Of a DNA stretch of 64,000 nucleotides, positions 39,425-48,229 are shown in pieces. Within the stretch, counting starts at the first letter, position 1, and each line of letters begins with the position of its first letter. The notes beneath the pieces are model-generated. The model had not been told where the DNA came from and did no database searches. It saw only the letters and a list, made by a program, of their open reading frames with translations. Source of the DNA: Promicromonospora sukumoe 327MFSha3.1 (GTDB taxonomy: Bacteria; Actinomycetota; Actinomycetes; Actinomycetales; Cellulomonadaceae); contig NZ_ARQM01000010.1 in assembly GCF_000385135.1 (NCBI RefSeq), positions 992,001 through 1,056,000 on the forward strand, written 5' to 3'. Both the position numbers and the translations under genes were made by a program.

Positions 39425-39808
39425 TCAGGAACCGAAGTTCATGACCTTGCGCCACTCGACGACGTTGCCGCTCGGGACGAGCGCGGCGATCTTGCGTGCC
39501 GTGGCCTCGTCGCACTCGGCCCGGTAGAAGCCCGTGATCACCTCGTTGGTGTCGGTGAACGGGGCGTCGGTGTACACGGGCTCGCCGCCGTCCTGGCCGA
39601 CGGCGACGAACCCGCCGTACTTCGAGTTCTGCAGGGCGTCGCCGCCGGTGATCTTCACGCCCAGGGCGGCCACGGCCTCGCTGAAGCGCTCGTGGGCGGC
39701 CATGTCCTCCGAGAGCTCCTGGCGGCGTTGCCCGCGCAGGTTCTCCGGGAGGTAGGCGTCCGAGTCCCAGTCGTTCTCGCGGATCAGGAAGACCCAGGTG
39801 TCGGTCAT
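39425..39808 (-). CDS. YCII-related (DGPF domain) protein
   Basis: 127 residues, small alpha-beta ferredoxin-like fold. The DGPF-like loop reads YTDAPFTDTNEVITGFY, and the N-terminus is MTDTWVFLIRENDWDS. Proteins of this family accompany ECF42 sigma factors and are thought to be their target or sensor; their chemistry is uncertain. The ATG at 39808 was chosen for its GAGGAG ribosome binding site. It is the first gene of the two-gene ECF42 operon. Confidence 0.85.
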   Translation of the reverse strand: MTDTWVFLIRENDWDSDAYLPENLRGQRRQELSEDMAAHERFSEAVAALGVKITGGDALQNSKYGGFVAVGQDGGEPVYTDAPFTDTNEVITGFYRAECDEATARKIAALVPSGNVVEWRKVMNFGS

Positions 39809-39846
39809 GTCGAGCTCCTCGTTCGGGGTGATGTTGACACGCCTTG

Positions 39847-39874
39847 GACGGGCGAGCCGTGCCGGAATCGACAC
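39847..39874 (-). promoter_or_regulatory. Predicted ECF42-dependent promoter
   Basis: On the minus strand TGTCGA (39874-39869) is followed after 17 bases by CGTCC (39851-39847). This agrees with the ECF42 target motif as I remember it (TGTCGA at -35, CGA/TC at -10). It lies about 38 bases before the DGPF start, so the sigma factor would activate its own operon. Confidence 0.65.
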
Positions 39875-39899
39875 CCCCGACGAAATTACTCTCGCCAGA

Positions 39900-42377
39900 T
39901 CAGCCGATGACCGCGACCGGGACCGAGATCGGCGTCCCGGAGCCGTCCCGGCGCTGGTCCTCCTCGGGCAGCTCGACCGGCTGGCCGCCGGCGCCGAGCG
40001 CACGCGGGGGAGTGGCGCCGACCCAGGCGAGGATCAGGCCGTCCTCGCCCTTGAGCAGCCGCTGCGACCGCACACCCCCGGTCGCCCGGCCCTTGCCCGG
40101 GTACAGCGCGAACGGCGTCACCTTGCCGGCGCCCGGCTCGATGCCCGGCAGCGCGTCGCCCGCGCCCGCGATGGTCACGACGGTCGCCTCGACCCCGGCG
40201 GGGACCGCGCCGAAGAACACCGCACGCCGCCCCTCGGCGAGCTTGATGCCGGCCATACCGCCGGCGGCCCTGCCCTGCGGGCGGACGGCGGAGGCGGGGA
40301 AGTGCAGCAGCGACGTGTCGTCGGCGACGAAGACCAGCTCGTCGTCGTCCGAGACGACCGCGGCACCGACGACGGTGTCGCCGTCCTTGAGCGCGATCAC
40401 GGGCCACTCGTCGCCCTTGGCCGGGGCGTCGGACGGCGCGATGCGCTTGACGACGCCCTGAGCGGTGCCGACGGCGATGGTCGGCGCGTCGGCGCCGAGC
40501 CCCGTCACGCCCAGCACGGACTCGCCGCGCTCCAGCTCGACGAGCTCGCTGACCGGGATGCCGCCCGAAAGCGACGGCGCGCCGTCGGTCGGCGGGAGCG
40601 ACGGCAGGTCGAGCACGGAGATCCGCAGCATGCGGCCGGCCGACGTCACGAGGCCCACGTGGCCGCGGGTGGAGGCCCCGGCGTCGCCACGCATGGCGTC
40701 GTGCGCGGCGCGGTTGCCCTCGCGCGGCACGGGGACGTCGTCGGGCAGCCGGGCGAGCAGGCCCGTCGCGGACAGCACCACGCGGGTGGGCTGGTCCTTG
40801 ATCTGCAGGTCGATGGGCTCGACGCCCTTCCTGCGCCCGTTCGCCGGGGCGACGGCCACGGAGCCGACGGACCCGCCCGCGGCGTCGAGCAGCACCGTGC
40901 GGCGCGGCGTGCCGTAGGTCTTGGCCACCTCGCCCATCTCGGTGCTGACCAGGCGGCGCAGCAGCTTCTCGTCGCCCAGGAGCTGCTCCAGCTCCGCGAT
41001 CTCGCGGCGCAGCTCCTCGGCCTCCTTCTCCAGCTCGATGCGGGAGAACTTGGTCAGGCGGCGCAGCTGCAGGTCGAGGATGTACGACGCCTGCGGCTCG
41101 GACAGGTCGAAGATCTCGCGCAGGCGGTCGCGCGCGATGGCGGCGTCGTCGGACGAGCGGATCACCTGGATGACCTCGTCGATGTCGACGATCGCGATGA
41201 GCAGGCCGTCCACGAGGTGCAGGCGCTCCAGGCGCTTGTCCAGGCGGTACTGCGAGCGGCGCCGGACCACGGAGATGCGGTGGTCCACCCACACCCGCAG
41301 CATCTCGAGCAGACCGAGCGTGCGCGGCTGGCCGTCCACGAGGGCCACGTTGTTGATGCCGAACGAGTCCTCGAGCGGCGTGACGCGGTAGAGCTGCTCC
41401 AGCACGGCGTCCGGGTCGAAGCCCGTCTTGACCTCGATGACCAGCCGCAGGCCGTGCGTGCGGTCCGTGAGGTCCTGGACGTTGGTCACGCCCTGGATGC
41501 GCTTGGCCTTGACGCCGTCGGCGATCTTCTCGATCACCTTCTCCGGGCCCACGAGGTAGGGCAGCTCGGTGACGACGATGCCCTTGCGGCGCGGGGTGAC
41601 GTTCTCGATCCGCGCGGTGGCGCGGGTGCGGAAGGTGCCGCGGCCGGTGCGGTACCCGTCGCGGACGCCGTCCAGGCCCACGATCTTGCCGCCCGTGGGC
41701 AGGTCGGGCCCGGGCACGAACCGCTGCAGGTCCTCCAGGGTGGCCTCGGGGTTCTTGATGAGGTGCTGCGCGGCGGAGACGACCTCGACGAGGTTGTGCG
41801 GCGCCATGTTCGTGGCCATGCCGACCGCGATGCCGGACGCGCCGTTGACCAGCAGGTTCGGGATCGCCGCGGGGAGCACCTCGGGCTGGGTCAGCTTGTT
41901 GTCGTAGTTCGGCACGAAGTCGACGACGTTCTCGTCGAGGCCCGTGGTCATCGCCATCGACGGCGCCGCGAGCCGCGCCTCGGTGTACCGGGGGGCGGCG
42001 GGGCCGTCGTCGAGCGAGCCGAAGTTGCCGTGGCCGTCCACGAGCGGGAGCCGCAGCGAGAAGTCCTGTGCGAGGCGCACCAGCGCGTCGTAGATGGGGG
42101 CGTCACCGTGGGGGTGCAGCTTTCCCATGACCTCGCCCACCACGCGCGACGACTTCACGTGCGCGCGGTCGGGCCGCAGCCCCATGTCCGACATCATGTA
42201 GAGGATGCGGCGCTGCACGGGCTTCAGGCCGTCGCGCGCGTCGGGGAGCGCCCGCGAGTAGATCACGGAGTAGGCGTACTCGAGGAACGAGGTCTCCATC
42301 TCCGAGGCGACGTCGATGTCCACGACCTTCTCGTGGATCTCGCTCTCGTCGAGCGGCTGCGACGGCTTGCGCGCCAT
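39900..42377 (-). CDS. parC: DNA topoisomerase IV subunit A
   Basis: 825 residues. Type IIA topoisomerase cleavage subunit with the active-site tyrosine Y131 ([10 protein letters not shown]), the coiled-coil dimer gate (about 370-480) and a C-terminal beta-pinwheel. The GyrA box (QRRGGKG) is absent, which supports ParC rather than GyrA; the partner parE is not in the window. At the fluoroquinolone serine position there is alanine (A93 in [10 protein letters not shown]), while D97 is kept. I chose the ATG at 42377 over an upstream in-frame start at 42422 because the conserved region starts soon after it and AGGAG lies upstream. Confidence 0.92.
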   Translation of the reverse strand: MARKPSQPLDESEIHEKVVDIDVASEMETSFLEYAYSVIYSRALPDARDGLKPVQRRILYMMSDMGLRPDRAHVKSSRVVGEVMGKLHPHGDAPIYDALVRLAQDFSLRLPLVDGHGNFGSLDDGPAAPRYTEARLAAPSMAMTTGLDENVVDFVPNYDNKLTQPEVLPAAIPNLLVNGASGIAVGMATNMAPHNLVEVVSAAQHLIKNPEATLEDLQRFVPGPDLPTGGKIVGLDGVRDGYRTGRGTFRTRATARIENVTPRRKGIVVTELPYLVGPEKVIEKIADGVKAKRIQGVTNVQDLTDRTHGLRLVIEVKTGFDPDAVLEQLYRVTPLEDSFGINNVALVDGQPRTLGLLEMLRVWVDHRISVVRRRSQYRLDKRLERLHLVDGLLIAIVDIDEVIQVIRSSDDAAIARDRLREIFDLSEPQASYILDLQLRRLTKFSRIELEKEAEELRREIAELEQLLGDEKLLRRLVSTEMGEVAKTYGTPRRTVLLDAAGGSVGSVAVAPANGRRKGVEPIDLQIKDQPTRVVLSATGLLARLPDDVPVPREGNRAAHDAMRGDAGASTRGHVGLVTSAGRMLRISVLDLPSLPPTDGAPSLSGGIPVSELVELERGESVLGVTGLGADAPTIAVGTAQGVVKRIAPSDAPAKGDEWPVIALKDGDTVVGAAVVSDDDELVFVADDTSLLHFPASAVRPQGRAAGGMAGIKLAEGRRAVFFGAVPAGVEATVVTIAGAGDALPGIEPGAGKVTPFALYPGKGRATGGVRSQRLLKGEDGLILAWVGATPPRALGAGGQPVELPEEDQRRDGSGTPISVPVAVIG

Positions 42378-42513
42378 GGTTCGTGGGACTCCTGGACTGA
42401 AGGGGGTGGACGGGACAGGCAAACGGTACCCCGCGCCACCGACACCGGAGCCCCGACCTCGCCGCGCTTACACCAGATCTCGTTCCAGGTCACGGGGCCG
42501 TGGCATGTGCAAT

Positions 42514-42529
42514 CAGGTGCTGTCACCTG
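42514..42529. promoter_or_regulatory. Palindrome CAGGTG-N4-CACCTG
   Basis: Perfect six-base arms (42514-42519 and 42524-42529) lie 14 bases before the ATG at 42543, between the divergent parC and membrane-protein genes. A possible operator, with no known regulator. Confidence 0.4.
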
Positions 42530-42542
42530 GCAGTATTCAGGT

Positions 42543-42998
42543 ATGCCCGAATTGCCGCTGGTCAGCAGGCCGACCGCCGTCCCGGGCTGGCTGGCCCGGA
42601 TCGGCCTCGCCTACGGCGTCGTGGGGCTCAGCGTGGTGCCCGTGCTGGTGCTGGGGGCGCTGGTGACGTGGTGGATGCAGTCCTGGCAGTGCGCCCAGCA
42701 GGAGTGGGGCTGCCTGGAGCAGGGCATCACCATGTGGGCCGGCCTGGCGATCCTCGCCGCGGTGCTGCACATCGTCGTGGCCATGCGCGTCGGGCTCGGC
42801 GTGGTGCACGGCCTGGTGGTCGTCGCCGTCGCCGCGGTGTCGGCCAACGTGGCCCCCGCGCTCGGCGCGTGGCTCCTGCTCGCGGCGGGCCCCGCTCTGG
42901 CGGCGATCCTGACGGCGTCGGGCCCCAACCGCCGCCAGCGCCTGGTGCTCGTGGGCTTCGCCGTGATGCTGCTCGTGGGCATGGTGCTGGTGGGCTGA
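42543..42998 (+). CDS. Hypothetical membrane protein
   Basis: 151 residues with four or five hydrophobic segments (about 17-45, 67-85, 88-105, 108-125 and 133-150). Two cysteines (CAQQEWGC) sit in the short loop near 49-56, probably outside the membrane. I do not recognise a family. CAGTAT lies 6 nt before the ATG with no ribosome binding site, so a leaderless start is possible. It is between parC and the Pat-type gene, in the conserved core. Confidence 0.65.
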   Translation: MPELPLVSRPTAVPGWLARIGLAYGVVGLSVVPVLVLGALVTWWMQSWQCAQQEWGCLEQGITMWAGLAILAAVLHIVVAMRVGLGVVHGLVVVAVAAVSANVAPALGAWLLLAAGPALAAILTASGPNRRQRLVLVGFAVMLLVGMVLVG

Positions 42999-43023
42999 CG
43001 CCCGCCGACCTAACCTTGGTCCC

Positions 43024-45768
43024 GTGGACCAGCCAGAACCGGCCGACCGACGGGGATACCCGGTCGAGTGGGAGGCCGACGTGGTGCTGCGCGACGGCTC
43101 GACCACGCACGTACGCCCCATCCGGCCCGAGGACGCCGACGCCCTCCAGCGCTTCCAGATGGCGCAGTCGGAGCGCTCGACCTACCTGCGGTTCTTCGCG
43201 GCCCTGCAGCGCATCCCCGACCGGCTGCTCACCCAGCTCGTCACGGTGGACCACGTGCGCCGGGCGGCGCTCGTCGCGGTCCGGCCGGGCACGGAGCACG
43301 CCGAGGACATCGTCGGGGTCACGCGCTACGACGTGACCGACGACCAGCCCGGACGCCGCACCGCGGAGGTCGCGTTCAACATCGCCGACGCGCTGCAGGG
43401 CCAGGGCCTGGGCTCGGTCCTGCTGGAGCACATCGCGGCCGCGGCGCGCGAGCGCGGCGTGCACCGGTTCATCGCCGAGGTGCTGCCCCAGAACCGCGCG
43501 ATGCTGGGCGTGTTCCGGGAGGCGGGCTACGACGTCGAGCAGCACCTCGACGACGGCGTGGTCACCGTCTCCGTGGACCTCGACCCCACCGACCGCTCCC
43601 GCGAGGTCATGGCCGACCGCGAGCACCGCACCGAGGCCCGCTCCATGCAGGGCCTGCTGTCGGCCCGCCGCGTGCTCCTGGTCGGGCCCGCCGACGGCGG
43701 TGCGGGCGACACCCCGGAGATCGACCACCTCCTCGTCGCCCGCGTCCGCGAGGCCTACGCCGCCGACCCCGGCGACACCGAGCTCCTGGTGCTCGGCGAC
43801 GACGTGACCTGGGCGGACCTCGAGGACGGTGCCACGGTCGACCTCGCCGTCGTCGCGGCCCCGCCCGACGAGGTGATCGACGCCGTCCGCCGCCTGCGCG
43901 GCACGGGCGCCCACGGCGTCGTCGTGCTCTCGGCGGGCTGGGCCGAGACCGGGCCCGCCGGCGTCGCCCGGCGCCGCGAGCTGCTGCGCACCGCGCACGG
44001 CGCCGGCATGCGCGTGGTGGGCCCCGCGAGCTACGGCCTCCTGACCAACGTGCCTGGTGCGAGCCTGCGCGCCAGCCTGGCGCTGACCACCCCGCGCCCC
44101 GGCCGGGTCGGCCTGTTCAGCCAGAGCGCGCCGACGGCGGTCACGGCGTCCGAGACGGTCAAGCGCCGCGGCCTGGGCTTGTCCACGCTGGTCTCGGCGG
44201 GGCACCGGGCCGACGTCTCGGGCAACGACGTGATGCAGTACTGGCAGGACGATCCGCACACCGACGTCGTCTGCCTGTACCTGGAGACCCTCGGCAACCC
44301 CCGCAAGTTCTCGCGGATCGCCCGCCGCCTCGCGCTGGTCAAGCCCGTGGTCGTGGTCGTCGCCGGCCGGCACGGGAGCGTGGTGCCGCCCGGGCACACG
44401 GTCCGGGCCACGCGCGCCCCGCGCCGCATGCTCGACGAGGTGCTGCGCCAGTCCGGGGTCATCCGCGCGGAGAACACCCACCAGCTCATGGACGTCGCGC
44501 AGGTGCTCGCCCACCAGCCGCTCCCGGCGGGCGGCCGGGTCGGCATCCTCGCCAGCTCGCCGTCGCTCGCCGCCCTGGTGGCCGACGCCGTCGCGGCCGC
44601 CGGACTGACCGTCGTCGGCCCGCCGGAGCCGCTGTCCGCGGGGGCGCCCGACGACGAGATCGCCGCCGCCGTCGACGCCCTGTACGGGCCCGACGCGTGC
44701 GACGCCGTCGTCATGGTCTCCGTGCCCGTGGTGCTGCCGCGCACCGACGCGATGGCGCGCGCCGTCGCGCTGGCCGCCGCGCGCACGGGCCGCACCACCG
44801 TCGTCAGCGCCCTGGGCCTGCACGGCATGCCCGACGTGCTCGCCGCGACCGTCCCGGACGGCCTGCCCGGCGCGGGCGACGAGATCCGCATCCCCGCCTT
44901 CTCCACGCCCGAGGACGCCGTCTGGGCCCTGGGCGAGGTGGTGCGCTACGCGCGCTGGCGCGCCCAGGACCACGGCACACCCGTGCGCCCCGCGCTCCGC
45001 GAGGGCGTGTCCGACGGCGTGGCCCGCACCCAGGCGCGCACGCTCGTCGAGTCGCTGCTGGGCCGCCACCCCGAGGGCGCCGTGCTGGACCAGGACGCCG
45101 CGACCGAGCTGCTGGCCTGCTACGGCCTGACGCTGTGGGGTTCGCGGAGCGTGCGCACGCCGGACGAGGCCGTGGCCGCCGCGCGCGACCTGGGCTGGCC
45201 GGTCGCGCTCAAGGTCGCCTCGCCCGCGCTGCGCCACCGCGCGGACCTGGGCGGCGTGCGCCTCGACATCGCCGACGCCGAGGACCTCGCCGAGGACGCC
45301 GAGCGGATGCTCGCCGCGGCCTCCGCCCTGCTGCCCGGGACCGACCCGGTGCTGGAGGTGCAGGCCATGGCGCCCACGGGCGTGGCGTGCGTGGTGCGGT
45401 CGGTCGAGGACGAGCTGTTCGGCCCCGTGGTCTCGTTCGGCGTGGCGGGCGACGCCGTGGACCTGCTCGACGACGTGACCCACGGCGTGCCCCCGCTGAC
45501 CGACGTGGACGTGGCCCGCATGGTGCGCGGCGTGCGCGCCGCCCCGCGCCTGTTCGGGTACCAGGGCGCGCCCGCGGCCGACGTCGCCGCCCTGGAGGAC
45601 GTGCTCGCCCGCGTCTCGGTCATGGCGGAGGACCTGCCGGAGCTCGCCTCGGTGGAGCTGTACCCGGTCGCCGTCGCCGAGCGGGGAGCCTCGGTGCTGC
45701 ACGCCACGATCCGCCTGCGACCGGCCGAGCGACGCACGGACGCCCTGCGCAGGGCGCTGCCGGGCTAA
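43024..45768 (+). CDS. GNAT/NDP-forming acyl-CoA synthetase fusion (Pat-type protein acetyltransferase)
   Basis: 914 residues. The N-terminal GNAT domain (about 15-200) is followed by CoA-binding and ligase domains (about 220-650) and an ATP-grasp domain (about 680-905; GWPVALKVASPALRHRADLGGVRL). In enteric Pat/YfiQ the GNAT part is at the C-terminus; here it leads, as in other actinobacteria. Known relatives acetylate and silence acetyl-CoA synthetase, with the ligase part acting as a sensor rather than an enzyme. The GTG at 43024 follows TAACCT (43011-43016) by 7 nt, a leaderless start. Targets cannot be told from the sequence. Confidence 0.88.
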   Translation: MDQPEPADRRGYPVEWEADVVLRDGSTTHVRPIRPEDADALQRFQMAQSERSTYLRFFAALQRIPDRLLTQLVTVDHVRRAALVAVRPGTEHAEDIVGVTRYDVTDDQPGRRTAEVAFNIADALQGQGLGSVLLEHIAAAARERGVHRFIAEVLPQNRAMLGVFREAGYDVEQHLDDGVVTVSVDLDPTDRSREVMADREHRTEARSMQGLLSARRVLLVGPADGGAGDTPEIDHLLVARVREAYAADPGDTELLVLGDDVTWADLEDGATVDLAVVAAPPDEVIDAVRRLRGTGAHGVVVLSAGWAETGPAGVARRRELLRTAHGAGMRVVGPASYGLLTNVPGASLRASLALTTPRPGRVGLFSQSAPTAVTASETVKRRGLGLSTLVSAGHRADVSGNDVMQYWQDDPHTDVVCLYLETLGNPRKFSRIARRLALVKPVVVVVAGRHGSVVPPGHTVRATRAPRRMLDEVLRQSGVIRAENTHQLMDVAQVLAHQPLPAGGRVGILASSPSLAALVADAVAAAGLTVVGPPEPLSAGAPDDEIAAAVDALYGPDACDAVVMVSVPVVLPRTDAMARAVALAAARTGRTTVVSALGLHGMPDVLAATVPDGLPGAGDEIRIPAFSTPEDAVWALGEVVRYARWRAQDHGTPVRPALREGVSDGVARTQARTLVESLLGRHPEGAVLDQDAATELLACYGLTLWGSRSVRTPDEAVAAARDLGWPVALKVASPALRHRADLGGVRLDIADAEDLAEDAERMLAAASALLPGTDPVLEVQAMAPTGVACVVRSVEDELFGPVVSFGVAGDAVDLLDDVTHGVPPLTDVDVARMVRGVRAAPRLFGYQGAPAADVAALEDVLARVSVMAEDLPELASVELYPVAVAERGASVLHATIRLRPAERRTDALRRALPG

Positions 45769-45801
45769 CGGCGCGACCCGCTCTCGTGGGATGATTCGCC
45801 T

Positions 45802-46380
45802 GTGCCCCATGCCCCTACCGATGCCCGTGACGACCTGACCGCCCACCTGCACCGGGCCGGCTACTACCCCGAGCTCGTGGCTGACGTGCTCGACGTGGCC
45901 CTGGCCGGCGAGGAGGTGGTGGCCCACCTCGTGCAGGCCGAGACCACCTTCGACTCGGAGGTGCGCCGGCACCTGACGGTGCTCGTGCTGACGCCGACCC
46001 GCCTGGTCACCGCGCACGTGGACGACCACACGGGTGAGGACCCGGCGCGGCCCGGCTCGGCGTCCGCCACCACCGAGGTGGTGCCGGTGCGCGAGATCCG
46101 CTCCGTGGCGCTGACCCACGTGATCGCCGACCCGGCGCAGTACCCGCGCCGCGGTGCGACGCGCGAGGTCACGCTCGCGGTGGGCTGGGGCGCCGTGTCC
46201 CGGGTCGACCTGGAGCCGGCCTCGTGCGTGGACCCCAACTGCACCGCGGACCACGGCCTGACCGGCCAGGTGACGCCCGACGACGTGGTGGTCCGCGTCT
46301 CCGGCGAGGCCGAGGGCGACAACGCGGTCCGCGCGGCCGTCGACTTCGCCAAGGCCCTGTCCCGCGCCACGTCTGCGTGA
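45802..46380 (+). CDS. DUF5998 family protein
   Basis: 192 residues, conserved in actinobacteria and of unknown function. It has a beta-rich middle (VLVLTPTRLVTAHVDDHT) resembling PH-like or Bsu YvyC-type folds only vaguely, and a CVDPNC motif near 140. No signal or membrane segment. The GTG at 45802 follows GATGAT (45790-45795) by 6 nt. It overlaps the next gene by GTGA and always neighbours the phosphodiesterase in this conserved cluster, as far as I recall. Confidence 0.82.
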   Translation: MPHAPTDARDDLTAHLHRAGYYPELVADVLDVALAGEEVVAHLVQAETTFDSEVRRHLTVLVLTPTRLVTAHVDDHTGEDPARPGSASATTEVVPVREIRSVALTHVIADPAQYPRRGATREVTLAVGWGAVSRVDLEPASCVDPNCTADHGLTGQVTPDDVVVRVSGEAEGDNAVRAAVDFAKALSRATSA

Positions 46381-47582
46381 GCGCCCCGCGGCTTCCCGAG
46401 GGCCTCGTGGCCCCGTCCTACGACACCGCGAGCCTGGCCGCGGTGCTCCCCGCCGCGGCGGGTGCGCTGGGCCACGACCTCACCACGGCCACGGGCCTGA
46501 CCGCGGCGGGCTGCCGAGCGGCCCTCGGCCTGCCCGACGCCGACCGCGTGGTCGTGGTGCTCGTGGACGGCCTCGGCATCCGCAACCTCGCCGAGCGCGG
46601 GGGCCACGCGCCGTTCCTGCGCGGCCTCCTGCGCGAGCGGGACGAGGCGGCCGCGACGCTCACCTCCAGCTTCCCGTCGACGACGGCGGCCGGCCTGAGC
46701 ATCCTCGGCACCGGCACCGCGCCGGGCCGCACCGGCATGCTCGGCTACACGCAGCGCAACCCGGAGACCGGCGCGCTGGCCGCCGTCGTGCAGTGGCGCG
46801 ACCTGGGCGACCCGGCCGACGTGCAGCGCGAGCCCACCGTGCTGGAGACGCTCGCCGCCGCCGGCACGCGGGTGGTGGCCCCGGGCCCGCGCAAGTTCGC
46901 GGGCTCCGGCATGAGCCAGGCCGCGCTGCGCGGCCCTGCCCACGTGGCCGCCGAGACGTTCGAGCAGCGTGTCGACGCCACCGTCGCGGCCCTGCGGCGG
47001 CCGGCCGACCCGGTGGGCAACGGGCAGCGCCTCGTCTACCTGTACCAGGGCGACGTGGACAAGACCGGCCACGGGTTCGGCTGGGACTCCTGGCAGTGGG
47101 GCGACGCCCTGGAGGCCACCGACCAGGAGCTGCGCCGCCTGGTACGCAGCGTCCCGCGCGGCACCCTGGTGCTGGTCACGGCCGACCACGGCCAGATCAA
47201 GGCCGACCCCGCCCTCCAGTGGGACGTCGCGACCGACCCGGCGCTGCACCCCGGCGTCGCCCTGGTCGGCGGCGAGCCCCGGGCCCTGCACGTCTACACC
47301 GAGCCCGGCACCGACCCGTCCGACGTCGTCGCGCGCTGGACGGAGCGGCTCGGGGAGCACGCCCTCGTGCTGCTCCGCGACCAGGCCGTGGCGGACGGCT
47401 GGTTCGGGCCCGTCGCCGAGCACGTGCTGCCCGCGATCGGCGACGTCGTGGTGGCGATGACCGGCGCCGCCACCGTCGTCGACTCCCGCGTGCACTCCGC
47501 GAACGCCCGGGCCCTGCCCGGCGTGCACGGCTCCCTCACCCCGCACGAGATGCTCGTGCCGCTCCTGACCGCGATCTCCTAG
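46377..47582 (+). CDS. Nucleotide pyrophosphatase/alkaline phosphatase superfamily protein
   Basis: 401 residues. The metal site appears as [12 protein letters not shown] near the start, nucleophile threonine in SSFPSTTAAGLS, then GDVDKTGHGFG, TADHG and VHGSLTPHEM, in the expected order. It hydrolyses phosphodiester or pyrophosphate bonds of nucleotides. There is no signal peptide, so it is probably cytoplasmic. The GTG at 46377 overlaps the DUF5998 stop, and the thymidine kinase gene follows after 9 bases, so the three genes form an operon. Confidence 0.87.
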   Translation: MSAPRLPEGLVAPSYDTASLAAVLPAAAGALGHDLTTATGLTAAGCRAALGLPDADRVVVVLVDGLGIRNLAERGGHAPFLRGLLRERDEAAATLTSSFPSTTAAGLSILGTGTAPGRTGMLGYTQRNPETGALAAVVQWRDLGDPADVQREPTVLETLAAAGTRVVAPGPRKFAGSGMSQAALRGPAHVAAETFEQRVDATVAALRRPADPVGNGQRLVYLYQGDVDKTGHGFGWDSWQWGDALEATDQELRRLVRSVPRGTLVLVTADHGQIKADPALQWDVATDPALHPGVALVGGEPRALHVYTEPGTDPSDVVARWTERLGEHALVLLRDQAVADGWFGPVAEHVLPAIGDVVVAMTGAATVVDSRVHSANARALPGVHGSLTPHEMLVPLLTAIS

Positions 47583-47591
47583 GAACCACCC

Positions 47592-48224
47592 GTGGCACAG
47601 CTCGTCTTCTTCTCCGGGACCATGGACTCCGGCAAGTCCACCCTGGCCCTGCAGACCGACCACAACTTCCGCGCGCGCGGACGCGAGGGCCTCATCTACA
47701 GCCGGGGCGACCGCGCCGGCTCCGACCGGGTCTCCAGCCGGCTGGGCCTGGAGGTCGCGGCCGTCGAGGTCACCGACGACACCGACTTCCTCGTCGAGAT
47801 CGGCGCCCGGCGCGCCGCCGGCCAGGCCGTCGACTACCTCGTGTGCGACGAGGCGCAGTTCTACTCGCCCGCGCAGGTGGAACAGCTCGCCCGGCTCGTG
47901 GACGAGATGGAGATCGACATCTTCGCGTTCGGCATCACGACCGACTTCCGCACGCGCCTGTTCCCCGGCTCGGCCCGGCTCGTCGAGCTCGCCGACCGCG
48001 TGGAGCTGCTCCAGGTGCAGTCGCTGTGCTGGTGCGGCGCGCGCGCCACGCACAACGCGCGCACCGTCGACGGCATCATGGTCACCGAGGGCGAGCAGGT
48101 CGTCATCGGCGACGTCGGCCTCGGCGAGGTCGCGTACGAGGTGCTGTGCCGCCGCCACCACATGCGCCGCATGACGGCGCTGACCGCCCGCCGCCGGTCG
48201 GCGGACGAGTCCCTCTGGGGCTAG
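47592..48224 (+). CDS. tdk: Thymidine kinase
   Basis: 210 residues, type II enzyme. Phosphorylates thymidine in salvage. P-loop GTMDSGKST (9-17), the DEAQF motif (about 92-96), and zinc-finger cysteines in CWCGARATHNAR and at C191 in the LCRRHH region. The GTG at 47592 has AGGA 9-10 nt upstream. It is the last gene of the DUF5998 operon, and its stop is 5 bases from the convergent sepH stop. Confidence 0.92.
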   Translation: MAQLVFFSGTMDSGKSTLALQTDHNFRARGREGLIYSRGDRAGSDRVSSRLGLEVAAVEVTDDTDFLVEIGARRAAGQAVDYLVCDEAQFYSPAQVEQLARLVDEMEIDIFAFGITTDFRTRLFPGSARLVELADRVELLQVQSLCWCGARATHNARTVDGIMVTEGEQVVIGDVGLGEVAYEVLCRRHHMRRMTALTARRRSADESLWG

Positions 48225-48229
48225 GCCAG

